This document shows, in pieces, positions 1-7,317 of a stretch of 36,176 nucleotides of DNA (positions are counted from its first letter, which is position 1; each line of letters opens with the position of its first letter). A model generated the notes under the pieces. It made no database searches. It was not told the DNA's origin and saw nothing but the letters and a program-made list of their open reading frames with translations. The DNA is from an uncultured bacterium (GTDB lineage Bacteria; Verrucomicrobiota; Kiritimatiellia; CAIKKV01; CAITUY01). Position numbers and translations under genes: made by a program. The DNA lies in the NCBI GenBank assembly GCA_903895695.1, contig CAITUY010000015.1:1-36176 (forward strand). Direction: 5' to 3'.

Positions 1-72
1 CATTCGCGCACCGCTTCGGCGCGGTTGCCGCATCAATCGCCTCCATTGCCTGTGTCATGCGCCAAAAATACA

Positions 73-117
73 TCCTTGGCGAAGCGCGGCGGCACTGCCG
101 CCACGCTTCGCTAAGGA
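73..117. repeat. 45-bp near-perfect palindrome (REP-like hairpin)
   Basis: Arms 73-94 and 96-117 are inverted copies of each other around base 95. Of 22 paired positions one is a G-T wobble (78/112) and one a C-A mismatch. It lies in a gap upstream of the tRNA gene. There is no T-tract, so a simple intrinsic terminator is less likely than a dispersed palindromic (REP-like) element. Copy number in the genome cannot be judged here. Confidence 0.7.
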
Positions 118-147
118 TTCGGGCGCAATAGCTTCACGAGAATTCCC

Positions 148-177
148 TTGCTGGAGTTGAGGGGTTTCTCCTATCGT
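148..177 (+). promoter_or_regulatory. candidate sigma70-type promoter for the tRNA
   Basis: TTGCTG (148-153) and TATCGT (172-177) are separated by 18 bases, and the tRNA begins 25 bases after the -10 box. Both boxes are partial matches. The assignment rests on position and spacing. Confidence 0.35.
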
Positions 178-202
178 AGCCACCCTTGCGCGGAGCGCCG
201 AC

Positions 203-278
203 AGGCCGTTAGCTCAGTTGGTAGAGCACTTGACTTTTAATCAAGTGGTCCCGGGTTCGAGCCCCGGACGGCCTACCA
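203..278 (+). tRNA. tRNA-Lys (anticodon TTT), with encoded CCA
   Basis: A full cloverleaf can be drawn. The acceptor stem AGGCCGT (203-209) pairs with ACGGCCT (268-274). The D-arm is GCTC...GAGC. The anticodon stem CTTGA/TCAAG encloses a loop CTTTTAA with anticodon TTT. The T-arm carries the GGTTCGAGCC core. The discriminator A is at 275 and CCA at 276-278 is encoded in the DNA. It sits alone, 60 bases before the phosphorylase gene. Confidence 0.96.
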
Positions 279-337
279 CGTTCCGCCCCGGCAGGGCGCC
301 GCGGATAGCCCCGGCGCCGAAACGAGGAGCCCTACGC

Positions 338-1231
338 ATGAAACTCGGCATTATTGGCGGCAGCGGGTTGTACCAACTGGAAGGGCTGGCGGACACGCGT
401 GAGGTGACGCTGCAGACGCCGTTCGGACAGCCTTCGGACCCGTATATCCACGGCCGCCTGGGCTCCGCCGAGGTTGTCTTCCTGCCCCGCCATGGCCGCG
501 GTCACCGCTTGCTGCCGTCGGAAATCAACCACAAGGCCAACATCTGGGGCTTCAAGAAGCTGGGTGTGTCGGCCGTCATGTCCGTGAGCGCCGTCGGCAG
601 CCTCCGCGAAGGCTTGCGGCCGCGCGACGTCGTGCTGCCGGACCAGTACTACGACCGTACCAAGGGCGCCTTGGCGCACACATTCTTCGGCAACGGGATC
701 GTGGCCCACGTTTCGTTCGGCGATCCCACCTGCAAGGCGTTACGCGAGTCCATCGCCGCCGTGGTGACGGAGACCATCCGTGACCTTGCCCTGGGCGACG
801 CAGTGCGCCTGCAACGCACGGGCACCTATGTGAACATGGAAGGACCGGCCTTCTCCACGCGCGCCGAGTCGCAGGTCTACCGCCGCCTCGGGTTCGACAT
901 CATCGGCATGACGAGCCTGCCGGAAGCCAAGCTTTGCCGCGAAGCTGAGCTTTGCTACCAGTCCATGGCCATGGTGACGGACTACGATTGCTGGTATGCG
1001 AGCGAGGAAGGCGTGTCGGTCGAGATGATCGTCGCGACCCTCCAGGCCAATACGCAGTTGGCCAAGGAAGTCATCCGGCGGCTCGTGCCTCGGCTGACGG
1101 CGACTTCTCCGTCATGCGCCTGCGGCCACGCCTTGCAGGGGGCCATCATGACGTCCCCGGACGCCGTCCCGCGGGCGGCCTATGACGCGTTGGAACCGAT
1201 CGTCGGCCGCTACCTGAAACGTCCGGCCTGA
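338..1231 (+). CDS. mtnP: S-methyl-5'-thioadenosine phosphorylase
   Basis: This 297-residue cytosolic enzyme of the PNP/MTAP family cleaves methylthioadenosine with phosphate to adenine and methylthioribose-1-phosphate, the first salvage step for this by-product of polyamine and quorum-signal synthesis. The N-terminus has the phosphate-binding GIIGGSGLY, followed by PRHGRGH and MSVSAVGSL. The base-binding segment has NMEGPAFSTRAE, then GMTSLPEAKLCREAEL and VTDYDCW. The two aspartates of DYD are the family signature for 6-aminopurine substrates, favouring MTAP over guanosine/inosine phosphorylase. The ATG at 338 was chosen because GAGGAG lies 8 bases upstream; the frame also stays open backwards into the tRNA, which cannot be coding. 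Its stop overlaps the start of the comF-like gene (TGATG). Confidence 0.93.
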   Translation: MKLGIIGGSGLYQLEGLADTREVTLQTPFGQPSDPYIHGRLGSAEVVFLPRHGRGHRLLPSEINHKANIWGFKKLGVSAVMSVSAVGSLREGLRPRDVVLPDQYYDRTKGALAHTFFGNGIVAHVSFGDPTCKALRESIAAVVTETIRDLALGDAVRLQRTGTYVNMEGPAFSTRAESQVYRRLGFDIIGMTSLPEAKLCREAELCYQSMAMVTDYDCWYASEEGVSVEMIVATLQANTQLAKEVIRRLVPRLTATSPSCACGHALQGAIMTSPDAVPRAAYDALEPIVGRYLKRPA

Positions 1232-1956
1232 TGTCCTCCGGCCCCTTGCTGCTGCAGGCCGTGCTAGACCTCGTGTGGCCCCGCACGTGCGAGGGATGCG
1301 GCCGGCCCGTGGGCGCCGCGCCGGGCCACCTGTGCTGGGACTGCCGTTCCGAACTGCCGGTGATCCGGCCCCCCTTCTGCGCACAGTGCGGCGATCCCGT
1401 GGAAGGCGCCATCACGCAGGAGTACCGGTGCGCCTTCTGCGTGGAGCATGCACCGGCGTTCGTCCAGGCGCGTTCGGCGTTGCGCTTCCGGGGTGTCGTG
1501 CCGCTGGTGCTGCATCGGTTCAAGTATGGCGCGGCGACACATCTGGCACCGGATTTGGCCGGCTGGCTGGAAGCCTGCGTCAACACCGAGTATTCCCGCG
1601 AACACTTTGACGCTGTCGTCTATGTGCCCCTTTACCCGGCGCGCGAGCGGTACCGGACCTACAACCAGGCCGCGCTGCTGGCCGAATCGCTCGCCCGCCG
1701 ACTCCGCCTGCCGGTGGCGGGCGGCTGCCTCAAGCGGGTGCGCGACACGGGAACGCAGACCCGCCTGTCGGCGCGGGCGCGCGCCGCCAACGTGCGCGGC
1801 GCGTTTGCCGTGACGCATCCCGGCTGGGTCGACGGCCGGCGGTTCCTGCTGGTCGACGACGTGATGACGACCGGGGCCACCTTGGCAGAGGCATCAGCAG
1901 CCCTGATGGAAGCGGGCGCGGCGGGCGTGCATGTCGTGACCGTGGCGAGAGGGTAG
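1231..1956 (+). CDS. comF: ComF family phosphoribosyltransferase
   Basis: The 241-residue protein has the ComF layout. The N-terminal zinc-finger region carries CxxC pairs at residues 20/23, 35/38, 50/53 and 67/70. The C-terminal type I phosphoribosyltransferase domain has the PRPP loop FLLVDDVMTTGATL near residues 205-220. RTYNQAALLAESLARRL is the conserved ComF stretch before the catalytic loop. ComF proteins are linked to DNA uptake in naturally competent bacteria, where they act on the cytoplasmic side. The GntX group looks similar, so a competence role is not proven. It overlaps the mtnP stop by one base and is probably translationally coupled. No other competence gene is adjacent, although a pilus/secretion operon lies 16 kb away. 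Confidence 0.85.
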   Translation: MSSGPLLLQAVLDLVWPRTCEGCGRPVGAAPGHLCWDCRSELPVIRPPFCAQCGDPVEGAITQEYRCAFCVEHAPAFVQARSALRFRGVVPLVLHRFKYGAATHLAPDLAGWLEACVNTEYSREHFDAVVYVPLYPARERYRTYNQAALLAESLARRLRLPVAGGCLKRVRDTGTQTRLSARARAANVRGAFAVTHPGWVDGRRFLLVDDVMTTGATLAEASAALMEAGAAGVHVVTVARG

Positions 1957-1999
1957 ATTAGACTTGAGAGGCGGGGAGGGGGTGGCTACGCTGGCACCC

Positions 2000-2788
2000 A
2001 TGTCATTTCTGGCTGTCATAGGAGACGGCGCCATCAGCCAATTCCGACGCCTGCGAAGGCTTACGGCGGTGGCGTGGAATGTGCTGACGCTTGCGGTTCG
2101 GCCGGGCTCCTGGCCTCGCACGACGCGCCGCGTATTCGCGCTCCAGATCCTGTTCACCGGCTACGATGCGCTGGCGTTTGTGAGCATCATGGCACTGCTC
2201 ACCGGTATATCGGTGGTGGTCCAGGCCCAGGTGTGGATGGGCCGGCTCGGGCAGTCGCAACTTCTCGGTCCGCTCCTGATCACAGTTATCGTTCGCGAAC
2301 TGGGCCCTTTGCTCGTCAACTTCATCGTCATTGGTCGCAGCGGAACGGCTATGGCTGCGGAGATGGCGGGAATGACGGTGCGCAAGGAGGTCGAGGTGCT
2401 CGACGCGCAGGGGGTGGACGCCATGGTCTACCTGGTGATGCCGCGCGCGCTCGGCATGGCCATCTGCGTGTTGTGCCTGACTGTCATGTTCGTGGTCGTC
2501 TCCTTCGGCAGCGGCTACCTCTGTGGTGCGTTTCTTGGCACGGGACCGGGCGACCCCACCATTTTCGTCCGCAGCGTGCTGCAGGGGGTCGAGCCCGGCG
2601 ACTTCTACAACCTGCTCGCCAAGACGCTGGTGCCGGGCCTGCTGACGGCGGTGATCGCGTCCATGGAGGGGCTCTCCGTCGAGGGCCTGGCCACCGACAT
2701 CCCGCAGGCCGTCACGCGCAGCGTGGTGCGGTCCTATGCCGCTGTGTTGGTGGTGTCGGTCATCGTGTCGATCCTGACTTACGCGTGA
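2000..2788 (+). CDS. mlaE: MlaE/YrbE-type lipid ABC transporter permease (MCE system 1)
   Basis: The inner-membrane permease has 262 residues from the ATG at 2000. It carries the MlaE fold: an N-terminal amphipathic segment, then a hydrophobic stretch with LLTGISVVVQAQ, the family core VIVRELGPLLVNFIVIGRSG, TAMAAEMAGMTVRKEVEVL, and three further membrane segments. MlaE dimers bind an MlaF ATPase and an MCE ring and move phospholipid between membranes. Upstream in-frame TTG (1964) and GTG (1982) starts are possible. The ATG was chosen because the protein then lines up with the usual family length of about 260; its ribosome site is weak. The stop is 5 bases before the next gene, whose product is a catalytically dead ATPase homologue. 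Confidence 0.85.
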   Translation: MSFLAVIGDGAISQFRRLRRLTAVAWNVLTLAVRPGSWPRTTRRVFALQILFTGYDALAFVSIMALLTGISVVVQAQVWMGRLGQSQLLGPLLITVIVRELGPLLVNFIVIGRSGTAMAAEMAGMTVRKEVEVLDAQGVDAMVYLVMPRALGMAICVLCLTVMFVVVSFGSGYLCGAFLGTGPGDPTIFVRSVLQGVEPGDFYNLLAKTLVPGLLTAVIASMEGLSVEGLATDIPQAVTRSVVRSYAAVLVVSVIVSILTYA

Positions 2789-2793
2789 TTCCC

Positions 2794-3498
2794 ATGGCAG
2801 AACCGGACATCATCCTGCAGTTCGAAGGCGTGACCGTGCTGTCGGACACGCATCTTGCGGTCGGGTTGCGCGAGGTGTCGTTTGCGTTGCGCGCCGGCGA
2901 AGTCGCGATTGTGGAGGTCGAGGAGGGCCGCGAACACGTGCCCCTGGCCGATGTGGCGGAGGGTTTGATCCTGGCCGACGAAGGCCGGGTGGCGTTCATG
3001 GGCGAGGGGTGGGAGACGATGAGCGCGCATCGGCAGGCCAACCGGCGCGGCCGGATTCGCCGCGTTTTCCATAACTACGGCTGGGTCAGCAACCTCTCGG
3101 TCTTGGATAATATCTGTCTGGCGGAGTTCCACCACACGCACCGGCCGCACGGCGACGTGGTCGACGAGGCTGTGGCGCTGGCACGGCGATTCGGGATTGG
3201 CGAGATTCCCGATGCCCGGCCCTCGCGCGTGCTTGGGCTGGTGCTGCGGAAGCTCGAATGGGTGCGCGCGCTGCTGGGACGGCCCGCACTGGTAATTCTG
3301 GAGCGTCCCCTGTTCGGGGCGCCGCGCGCCGATGCGTCCCTGCTGCTCGCGGCTGTGGCCGAGGAAGCCCGCCGCGGGGCGGCGGTAGTGTGGCTGACGG
3401 ACGAGCCGCGCGTGTGCGGGTGCAAGGATTTCGAGTCGTGCAAGCGATTCAAGATGGAGGGCGAGCGGCTGGTGCCGTTGGCCCCGGAAGGAGCATGA
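2794..3498 (+). CDS. degenerate MlaF-like ABC ATPase (pseudo-ATPase), MCE system 1
   Basis: The 234-residue protein sits where mlaF belongs and keeps the outline of an ABC nucleotide-binding domain: RxGEV before the Walker A position, VSNLSVLDNI after the Q-loop, and RALLGRPALVIL around Walker B. Every catalytic motif is gone. The Walker A slot reads EVEEGREHVP (residues 41-50) with no GKS/T. The Q-loop VFQ is VFHN (91-94). The LSGG signature is replaced by VLGLVLRK (146-153). The Walker B DEP is ERP (170-172). The D-loop is FGAP and the switch His is Asp (203). A cysteine cluster (208, 210, 216) lies near the end. The frame is intact and tightly coupled on both sides, so this looks like a maintained non-catalytic subunit rather than decay. 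It may scaffold the permease or pair with the intact MlaF at 10682 (inference). Confidence 0.8.
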   Translation: MAEPDIILQFEGVTVLSDTHLAVGLREVSFALRAGEVAIVEVEEGREHVPLADVAEGLILADEGRVAFMGEGWETMSAHRQANRRGRIRRVFHNYGWVSNLSVLDNICLAEFHHTHRPHGDVVDEAVALARRFGIGEIPDARPSRVLGLVLRKLEWVRALLGRPALVILERPLFGAPRADASLLLAAVAEEARRGAAVVWLTDEPRVCGCKDFESCKRFKMEGERLVPLAPEGA

Positions 3499-3502
3499 AG
3501 GC

Positions 3503-4480
3503 ATGAATCGTCCATACAAGTTCCGTTACGCGAGCGAGATCGCGGGCGGATTCGTGCTGCTGGGTGTACTACTGCTGGTGACGGGTATCTACCTTGCCGG
3601 CCACGCCAAGGGTTGGTTCCAGAAGGACTATGTGCTGCGGGCGGCCTTCAATGCGGGCGACGGCACTTACGGGTTGCAGGAAGGCGCCGAGGTCCACATC
3701 CTGGGGACGCTGGCGGGCCGCGTCGGCGAGATCGTGCCGACCAAGGATGGCGGCATGGAGACCGTCTTCGTGCTCCAGGGCAAGTTCGCCCCCTTCGTTC
3801 ACTCCGACTCGCTGGCCAAGGTCGAGAAGAAGTTCGAGGTGGCCGGCGATTCCTATGTGGAGGTCACGCTGGGCGGCACGACGAACGCCTTGCTGCCGTC
3901 GGGGCACTACATCACGGTCGTGCGCGACGAGGAATTGATCCAGGCGGCCAAGCAGATGGTCGACGATTTCCGCGCTGCCGCCGTTCCGATGCTCGATGAA
4001 GTCAAGGGCATCCTGGCGCACGTGAACGGCATTACCGGCCAACTCGAGGGCCGCGAAGGCACAGTCGGGAAGCTGATCGGCGATCCCGCCTGGGCGAAGG
4101 AAGTCGACGGCATCGTCAAGGACGTGCGCCAGACCACGGCGCAACTCCCGGCGGTGGCCGACAAGCTCGACGCGATCATGAAGGACGTGCAGAAGCTTAG
4201 CCAGACACTGAACGTCACGGCCGACAAGCTGCCCGCCATCGGCCAGCAGGCCGGGGACGCGGTGCGCGACGTGACGGTCATGGCGGGCGGATTGACGGGG
4301 CAGGTGGCGAACGTGCAGGCCGTGCTGCTGCAGGCGGAGTCGACGCTGCGCGAGACACAGCGGCTTATCGAGGGCGTGCAGCGACACTGGCTCGTTCGTT
4401 CCTACATCAACCAGGACGGGGCGACGCCGATGCTGGCGCCGGTGCCGCCGTCCGGCGCCGCCCGGGAGGTGGCACCGTGA
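3503..4480 (+). CDS. mlaD: MlaD/MCE-domain protein (MCE system 1)
   Basis: The 325-residue protein has a membrane anchor near residues 12-33 and one MCE domain at about 42-140 (DYVLRAAFNAGDGTYGLQEG, then VHILGTLAGRVGEI and VAGDSYVEVTLG). A long helical C-terminal part follows to about residue 300. MCE proteins form hexameric periplasmic rings that carry lipids between the two membranes. One REGTVGKL motif occurs at 184-191; the MCE protein of the second operon has four such repeats. A Pro/Ala-rich tail ends the protein. The ATG is 4 bases after the previous stop, with GGAG upstream. Its stop overlaps the GTG of the lipoprotein gene (GTGA). Confidence 0.88.
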   Translation: MNRPYKFRYASEIAGGFVLLGVLLLVTGIYLAGHAKGWFQKDYVLRAAFNAGDGTYGLQEGAEVHILGTLAGRVGEIVPTKDGGMETVFVLQGKFAPFVHSDSLAKVEKKFEVAGDSYVEVTLGGTTNALLPSGHYITVVRDEELIQAAKQMVDDFRAAAVPMLDEVKGILAHVNGITGQLEGREGTVGKLIGDPAWAKEVDGIVKDVRQTTAQLPAVADKLDAIMKDVQKLSQTLNVTADKLPAIGQQAGDAVRDVTVMAGGLTGQVANVQAVLLQAESTLRETQRLIEGVQRHWLVRSYINQDGATPMLAPVPPSGAAREVAP

Positions 4481-5382
4481 AGGCGGGCCTTGGCATCATG
4501 GGATTGCTGGCCGGCGCTGCGGTCCTGGCCGGGTGTACGTCGGCGCGGGTGGGGCAGCCCGCGGTGGATATCGTCCTGCACGATTTGGCGGGGAGCGCGC
4601 TGGCCTCCTACGAGCAGGGCGACGTCGAGCGCGCGGCTCAGCTTTTCGAGCGGGCCAGGGACCGCGCCCGGCTCGTTGGCGACTCGCCTGAGTCTGCCCG
4701 CAACGCTTACAACCTGGCGCTTTGCCGCCTGGCGCAGGGGCGGCCGGCGCAAGCCCGTGTCCTTCTGGCCGAAGCCCGGGCCGGGCTGCCGCCGCGGGGC
4801 GCGGAGGCGGCCCGTCTTTGCCTTGCGGAAGCGCAGGCTGCGCGGCAGGACGGCAAGCCCGAAGAGGCCGTGCAGGCGGCGCAACACGCGCTGGACATCG
4901 GCGCGGATCAGTCGGGCAGGGCTCAGGCCCGGCTTGAGCTGGCCATGGCCGCGTGCGACTCGAACAATGCGGTCGCCGCGACGCGCCTGCTGGCCGCCGC
5001 GCGGAGCGACCTGGGCCCGGCCGCCGCGCCTCTTCTGCACGCAAGGGCGGAGCGGATCGCCGCACGGCTTGCCGAACAGGACGGCGCCGCGGCGGCGACG
5101 GCCGTGGCGCGGGAGCGGGAGGCGCAATGGCTGCGTCAAGCTGGCAACTATCGGGATATGGCCAGGTCGCTCGCCGCGGCCGGCGAGTCCTTTCGCAAGG
5201 CGGACCAGCCCCGCAGGGCCTTCCCCTGCCTGATGACAGCGGCCGGCAGCCTCAAGGCAGGGGGAGCCGTCACGGAGGCCCAGGCGGCGGCGGCGGGCGC
5301 TGCGGCGGCCGCGCGGGATGCGGGCGAGAAGGACTGGGCGGCCGCGGCCGACGCCTTGGTTGCGGAACTGCGGAAACCTTGA
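4477..5382 (+). CDS. TPR-like lipoprotein, last gene of MCE operon 1
   Basis: The 301-residue product has a lipoprotein signal peptide with lipobox LAGC (Cys20). The rest is Ala-rich and helical, in repeated pairs resembling tetratricopeptide repeats (for example ASYEQGDVERAAQLFERA, NAYNLALCRLAQGRPAQARV, AAGESFRKADQPRRAF). The GTG start at 4477 overlaps the mlaD stop, and GGGAGGT lies 6 bases upstream, which settles the start. By position it would be the outer-membrane or periplasmic partner of the MCE system, a place often held by ABC-type transport auxiliary lipoproteins. It has no clear similarity to that family, so the role is inferred from the operon only. Confidence 0.75.
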   Translation: MKAGLGIMGLLAGAAVLAGCTSARVGQPAVDIVLHDLAGSALASYEQGDVERAAQLFERARDRARLVGDSPESARNAYNLALCRLAQGRPAQARVLLAEARAGLPPRGAEAARLCLAEAQAARQDGKPEEAVQAAQHALDIGADQSGRAQARLELAMAACDSNNAVAATRLLAAARSDLGPAAAPLLHARAERIAARLAEQDGAAAATAVAREREAQWLRQAGNYRDMARSLAAAGESFRKADQPRRAFPCLMTAAGSLKAGGAVTEAQAAAAGAAAAARDAGEKDWAAAADALVAELRKP

Positions 5383-5398
5383 TCGATGTCGGCCGGCG

Positions 5399-5427
5399 TT
5401 GCGCCAGCCGGGCCGTTGTACTATGAT
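5399..5427 (+). promoter_or_regulatory. candidate sigma70-type promoter
   Basis: TTGCGC (5399-5404) and TATGAT (5422-5427) are exactly 17 bases apart, 28 bases upstream of the ATG at 5456. The -10 box matches consensus at five of six positions and the -35 box at three. It would serve the beta-repeat protein and possibly the argF-pyrB pair behind it. Confidence 0.5.
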
Positions 5428-5455
5428 CGGCTGACTTTAACCCCGGGGGGATAGC

Positions 5456-6289
5456 ATGGAAACGCGACAGGATTGGGAACAGGATATTCGGGCGCGCCTG
5501 GCCCGGTTGGAGCGCCAGAATCGCTGGTTTCGCGCGATCGCCGGCCTGGCCGTGCTGGCCGGAGGGACTGCCCTGGTCATGGCCCTGTCCGGCGGTGATA
5601 CCAGCGGGGTCGGGAATTTCAAGCAGATCGATTGCGGGCACCTCGTGATTCGCGATACCGACGGCCAGATGCGGGCGTGGCTGGGTGTTGCGGAGGGCGG
5701 GCCCCGCCTGATCTTTTTTGATACGTCCGGTCAGCAGCGCATGGGCGTGGGCATGACCCGCGAGGGATCCCCGGCCATGGGCATCTTTGACATCGGCGAG
5801 AATCCCCGCATCGTTCTCGGCATGGTCGAAGGGTGGCCGGGCCTGGTCTTGCGCGACACGCAGGGACACAAGCGGGTGGCGATCCACACCCGCGATGACT
5901 GGAGCAGCATGTTCTTCTACGACCGCAGCGAGACCAAACGCACGGGCATCGGCCAGTTCGGCGAGGCGGCGGCGATCAATCTGTGTGACGACCGGGGAAC
6001 GGACCGGGCGGGCCTGACGACGGACCGGAAAGGATCGAGCGTCAGCTTCTTCGACCTGGGCGGCCGCAAGCGCGTTGGGCTTGGCCTGCTGGGCGACGAC
6101 GCGCCGGCCCTGGGGTTCTTCACCCACGAGGGCGACACGCAGGTGGGCCTTTCCGTGATCGAGAACGAGCCGGCCCTGAACATGTACGGGACCAATCGAA
6201 CGGAAGTGGCGGTTGTCGTTTGCAGGACCAATCCGCCTTACGCGCGCATCCTGGGCGCAAAGCGCCAGTTGCTCTGGCAGGCCCCCTGA
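5456..6289 (+). CDS. membrane-anchored beta-repeat protein, function unknown
   Basis: The 277-residue protein begins with a charged helix likely to form a short coiled coil (1-25), then one membrane segment (about 26-46). The remainder is built of about nine repeats of 22-25 residues with the pattern LxFFDxxGxxRxGLGxxxxGxPA. Examples are LIFFDTSGQQRMGVGM, LVLRDTQGHKRVAI, VSFFDLGGRKRVGLGL and LGFFTHEGDTQVGL. Two short strands per unit suggest a beta-solenoid or propeller-like extracytoplasmic domain. No catalytic motif is visible. The ATG follows a GGGGGG stretch at a suitable distance, and a promoter candidate lies just upstream. It is 26 bases ahead of argF, so co-transcription is possible, but the two functions have no obvious link. 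Confidence 0.75.
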   Translation: METRQDWEQDIRARLARLERQNRWFRAIAGLAVLAGGTALVMALSGGDTSGVGNFKQIDCGHLVIRDTDGQMRAWLGVAEGGPRLIFFDTSGQQRMGVGMTREGSPAMGIFDIGENPRIVLGMVEGWPGLVLRDTQGHKRVAIHTRDDWSSMFFYDRSETKRTGIGQFGEAAAINLCDDRGTDRAGLTTDRKGSSVSFFDLGGRKRVGLGLLGDDAPALGFFTHEGDTQVGLSVIENEPALNMYGTNRTEVAVVVCRTNPPYARILGAKRQLLWQAP

Positions 6290-6315
6290 ACGTCGGAACA
6301 CGAAACGGATCGGTC

Positions 6316-7317
6316 ATGAATGATATGGCGAGTTTGAAGGGCCGCAGCCTGTTGCGGCTCGAGGATCTGTCGGACGAGGCCTTGATCGGGCTCATTGACT
6401 TGGCCGCGGAGTACAAGCGGCGCAAACGGATGGGGATTCGGGGCGATGCGCTGCGGCACAAGAGTGTCGGGCTTATCTTTGAAAAGTCGTCGACCCGGAC
6501 GCGGTGTGCCTTCACCGTGGCTGCCACCGATGAGGGGGGGCGGGCCGAATACTTGGACATCCATGACATCCACTTCGGCCGCAAGGAGTCGATCGCCGAT
6601 TCGGCCCGCGTCCTGGGGCGGATGTTCGACGGCATTGCGTTCCGCGGTTTTCGCCAGCAGACCGTAGAGCAACTGGCGACCCACTCGGGCGTGCCGGTAT
6701 GGAACGCTCTGACGGATGAGTGCCATCCCACGCAAATCCTGGCCGACCTGTTGACGATTCGCGAGTGCTTCGGCCGGCTCAAGGGGCTGAAGGTCGTCTA
6801 CGTGGGCGATGGCCGCAACAACGTGGCCAATACCCTGATGATCGGTTGCGCCAAGGCCGGCATGCACTTTGTCAACTGCACGCCGCGCGAGCTGGCGCCG
6901 GCGCCGGATCTGTGCCGGATGGCGTCGGACATGGCGGCGGCGCGAGGCGGTTCGGTGGCCGTGAGTCATGAGCCTGCCGACGCCGTCAAGGGTGCCAACG
7001 CCGTTTACACGGACGTGTGGGTGTCGATGGGCGAGGAGGCCAAGTTCCAGGAGCGCCTCGGGCTGCTGCGGCCGTACCAGGTCAACATGGGCCTGATGCA
7101 GGCCACGGGCAACGTAAAGGCCGGGCAGGTCGTGTTCCTGCACTGCCTGCCGGCATTTCACGACGGTAACACGGAAGTGACACGGGAGATCGGCCCCATG
7201 GAAGTGACCGATGACGTGTTTGAGGCGCCGTTTTCCAAGGTGTTCGACGAGGCCGAGAACCGCGTGCACACCATCAAGGCTGTGATGGTGGCAACCCTGG
7301 GTGGGGTGGAATTGTGA
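6316..7317 (+). CDS. argF: ornithine carbamoyltransferase
   Basis: The 333-residue cytosolic enzyme makes citrulline from ornithine and carbamoyl phosphate in arginine synthesis. The carbamoyl-phosphate loop SSTRTR is at residues 58-63. FRGFRQQTVEQLA, NALTDECHPTQILADLLTI and YVGDGRNNVANTL follow in the usual order. The ornithine-binding HCLPAFHD loop lies near residue 275, and the C-terminal ENRVHTIKAVMVATLG is typical. Its length equals the bacterial norm. A second ATG at 6325 is possible; neither start has a strong ribosome site. The stop overlaps the GTG of the aspartate carbamoyltransferase gene, so two enzymes that use carbamoyl phosphate are translationally coupled. Confidence 0.93.
   Translation: MNDMASLKGRSLLRLEDLSDEALIGLIDLAAEYKRRKRMGIRGDALRHKSVGLIFEKSSTRTRCAFTVAATDEGGRAEYLDIHDIHFGRKESIADSARVLGRMFDGIAFRGFRQQTVEQLATHSGVPVWNALTDECHPTQILADLLTIRECFGRLKGLKVVYVGDGRNNVANTLMIGCAKAGMHFVNCTPRELAPAPDLCRMASDMAAARGGSVAVSHEPADAVKGANAVYTDVWVSMGEEAKFQERLGLLRPYQVNMGLMQATGNVKAGQVVFLHCLPAFHDGNTEVTREIGPMEVTDDVFEAPFSKVFDEAENRVHTIKAVMVATLGGVEL

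Noticed and set aside
1..58. Minus-strand frame starting at an ATG at 58 and running off the left edge (begins MTQAMEAIDAATAPKR)
   Set aside because: Only 19 codons are visible, with no ribosome site and other frames equally open. It could be the start of a real gene but cannot be supported.
2074..3498. Long frame joining another frame of mlaE to the ATPase-like gene
   Set aside because: Its first 240 residues are an Arg/Gly-rich out-of-frame reading of mlaE. The real ATPase-like start is ATG 2794, after the mlaE stop.
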